DNA of 64,000 bases, taken from the NCBI RefSeq assembly GCF_013520865.1, contig NZ_JACDXJ010000001.1:2161001-2225000 (forward strand), given 5' to 3'. Every line of letters begins with the position of its first letter. The first letter of the stretch is position 1. The position numbers and the translations under genes were made by a program. The stretch is from Microvirga mediterraneensis (lineage in GTDB: Bacteria > Pseudomonadota > Alphaproteobacteria > Rhizobiales > Beijerinckiaceae). Below the pieces are notes generated by a model. It did no database searches and was not told the origin of the DNA. It saw only the letters and a program-made list of their open reading frames with translations. Positions 63,585 to 64,000 of this stretch are shown here, piece after piece.

Positions 63585-64000
63585 ATGCATCCGTTCAAAG
63601 CACTGGAAGTTCGCCTGGGTGCGTTGCAGGCCGCCAGTTTCACCAGTCACGGGATGTACCTCCCGTTCTTCCCGCTCTGGCTTCAGAGCAAGGCTCTGTC
63701 GCCGACCGTGATCGGTTTCGTGGTCGCTATCCCCATCGTCATGCGGATCCTGGCGACGGCGCCGCTCATGAGCCTCGCAGACCGGTCTTTCGGGGCACGA
63801 CGGTTGCTTCTGGCCAGCCATTTCGGTCAGCTGATCGGTTTTCCGCTCTTTCTTCTCGTCGATGCTACCTGGGCCATCATTGCCCTGGTGGCTCTCGTCG
63901 CGGTCGCGCAGTCCTGCATCATTCCGGGCAACGATCTCGTCTCCACCAACGCGGTGCAGAAGCATCCCGGCTTGAACTACGGCCGGATCAGGGGCTCAGG
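63585..64000 (+). CDS. MFS transporter, 5' part (HcaT/PPP-type)
   Basis: The reading frame from ATG 63585 stays open to the window end, giving about 138 residues of a larger protein. It begins MHPFKALEVRLGALQAASFTSHGMYLPFFPLWLQ, followed by three more hydrophobic segments and the loop LADRSFGARR. The final GLNYGRIRGSG block matches the YGRIRLWGS-like motif of the 3-phenylpropionate transporter-like MFS subfamily. Members carry aromatic acids or nucleosides; the substrate is not known. The C-terminal two thirds lie outside the window. Confidence 0.75.
   Translation, partial: MHPFKALEVRLGALQAASFTSHGMYLPFFPLWLQSKALSPTVIGFVVAIPIVMRILATAPLMSLADRSFGARRLLLASHFGQLIGFPLFLLVDATWAIIALVALVAVAQSCIIPGNDLVSTNAVQKHPGLNYGRIRGS

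Overview
The window looks like a chromosomal segment of a GC-rich alphaproteobacterium of the order Hyphomicrobiales, most like Microvirga, Bosea or Methylobacterium relatives. This placement is inferred from gene content (fused urease gamma-beta subunit, PuuD-type urate oxidase, 2-aminobenzoyl-CoA pathway, GGDEF and DMT genes) and from rhizobial-type mosaic palindromes between genes. No plasmid, phage or transposon genes, no tRNA or rRNA genes and no CRISPR array were seen.

Layout. 1-5924 (+): the tail of a urea importer (urtE), then a complete urease operon ureD-ureAB-ureC-ureE-ureF-ureG-hupE, closed by a strong bidirectional hairpin. 6044-14768: accessory and housekeeping genes, namely a secreted Gly/Asn/Ser-rich protein, SelO, two small hypothetical proteins, an L,D-transpeptidase, an Mfd-like transcription-repair helicase and a 75-aa protein. 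14772-28548: a divergent catabolic island. The minus arm has an arylformamidase-like hydrolase and a five-gene branched-chain-type ABC importer. The plus arm has an aryl-CoA ligase, a two-domain 2-aminobenzoyl-CoA monooxygenase/reductase, an SDR, a MarR regulator, an enoyl-CoA hydratase, an acyl-CoA dehydrogenase and a RidA protein. Together they read as import of anthranilate (or a related aromatic acid), CoA activation, dearomatisation and beta-oxidation-like breakdown. Two copies of a TTTTAA-N2-TTAAAA palindrome lie in front of the ligase and the monooxygenase and are candidate sites for the MarR protein.

28754-41923: a diguanylate cyclase with a duplicated sensor, a GreA-like factor, a second five-gene branched-chain-type ABC importer, a DMT exporter, an SMP-30 lactonase, a tandem universal stress protein, a DUF218 protein, PPK2 and a glutathione S-transferase. 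41927-43492: a LigD-type protein with phosphoesterase and polymerase domains but no ligase domain. 43700-49079: an oligopeptide-type ABC importer (ATPase, two permeases, binding protein) behind a palindrome-rich leader. 49252-53066: purine catabolism, with PuuD urate oxidase opposite HIU hydrolase and a PuuE allantoinase-OHCU decarboxylase fusion. Purine breakdown and the urease operon at the left end could together feed nitrogen from urate to ammonia.

53142-64000: a BON-LysM protein, a rhodanese, cytochrome c', an unusual free-standing adenylation-carrier-thioesterase protein whose thioesterase has Cys where Ser is usual, a di-heme cytochrome c, an XRE-cupin regulator beside a second DMT exporter, an LpxH-like phosphoesterase overlapped by a GT4 glycosyltransferase, a hypothetical protein and the start of an MFS transporter cut by the window edge. 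Four copies of a CCTCATCCTGAGG...CCTCAGGATGAGG mosaic palindrome are spread through the right two thirds.
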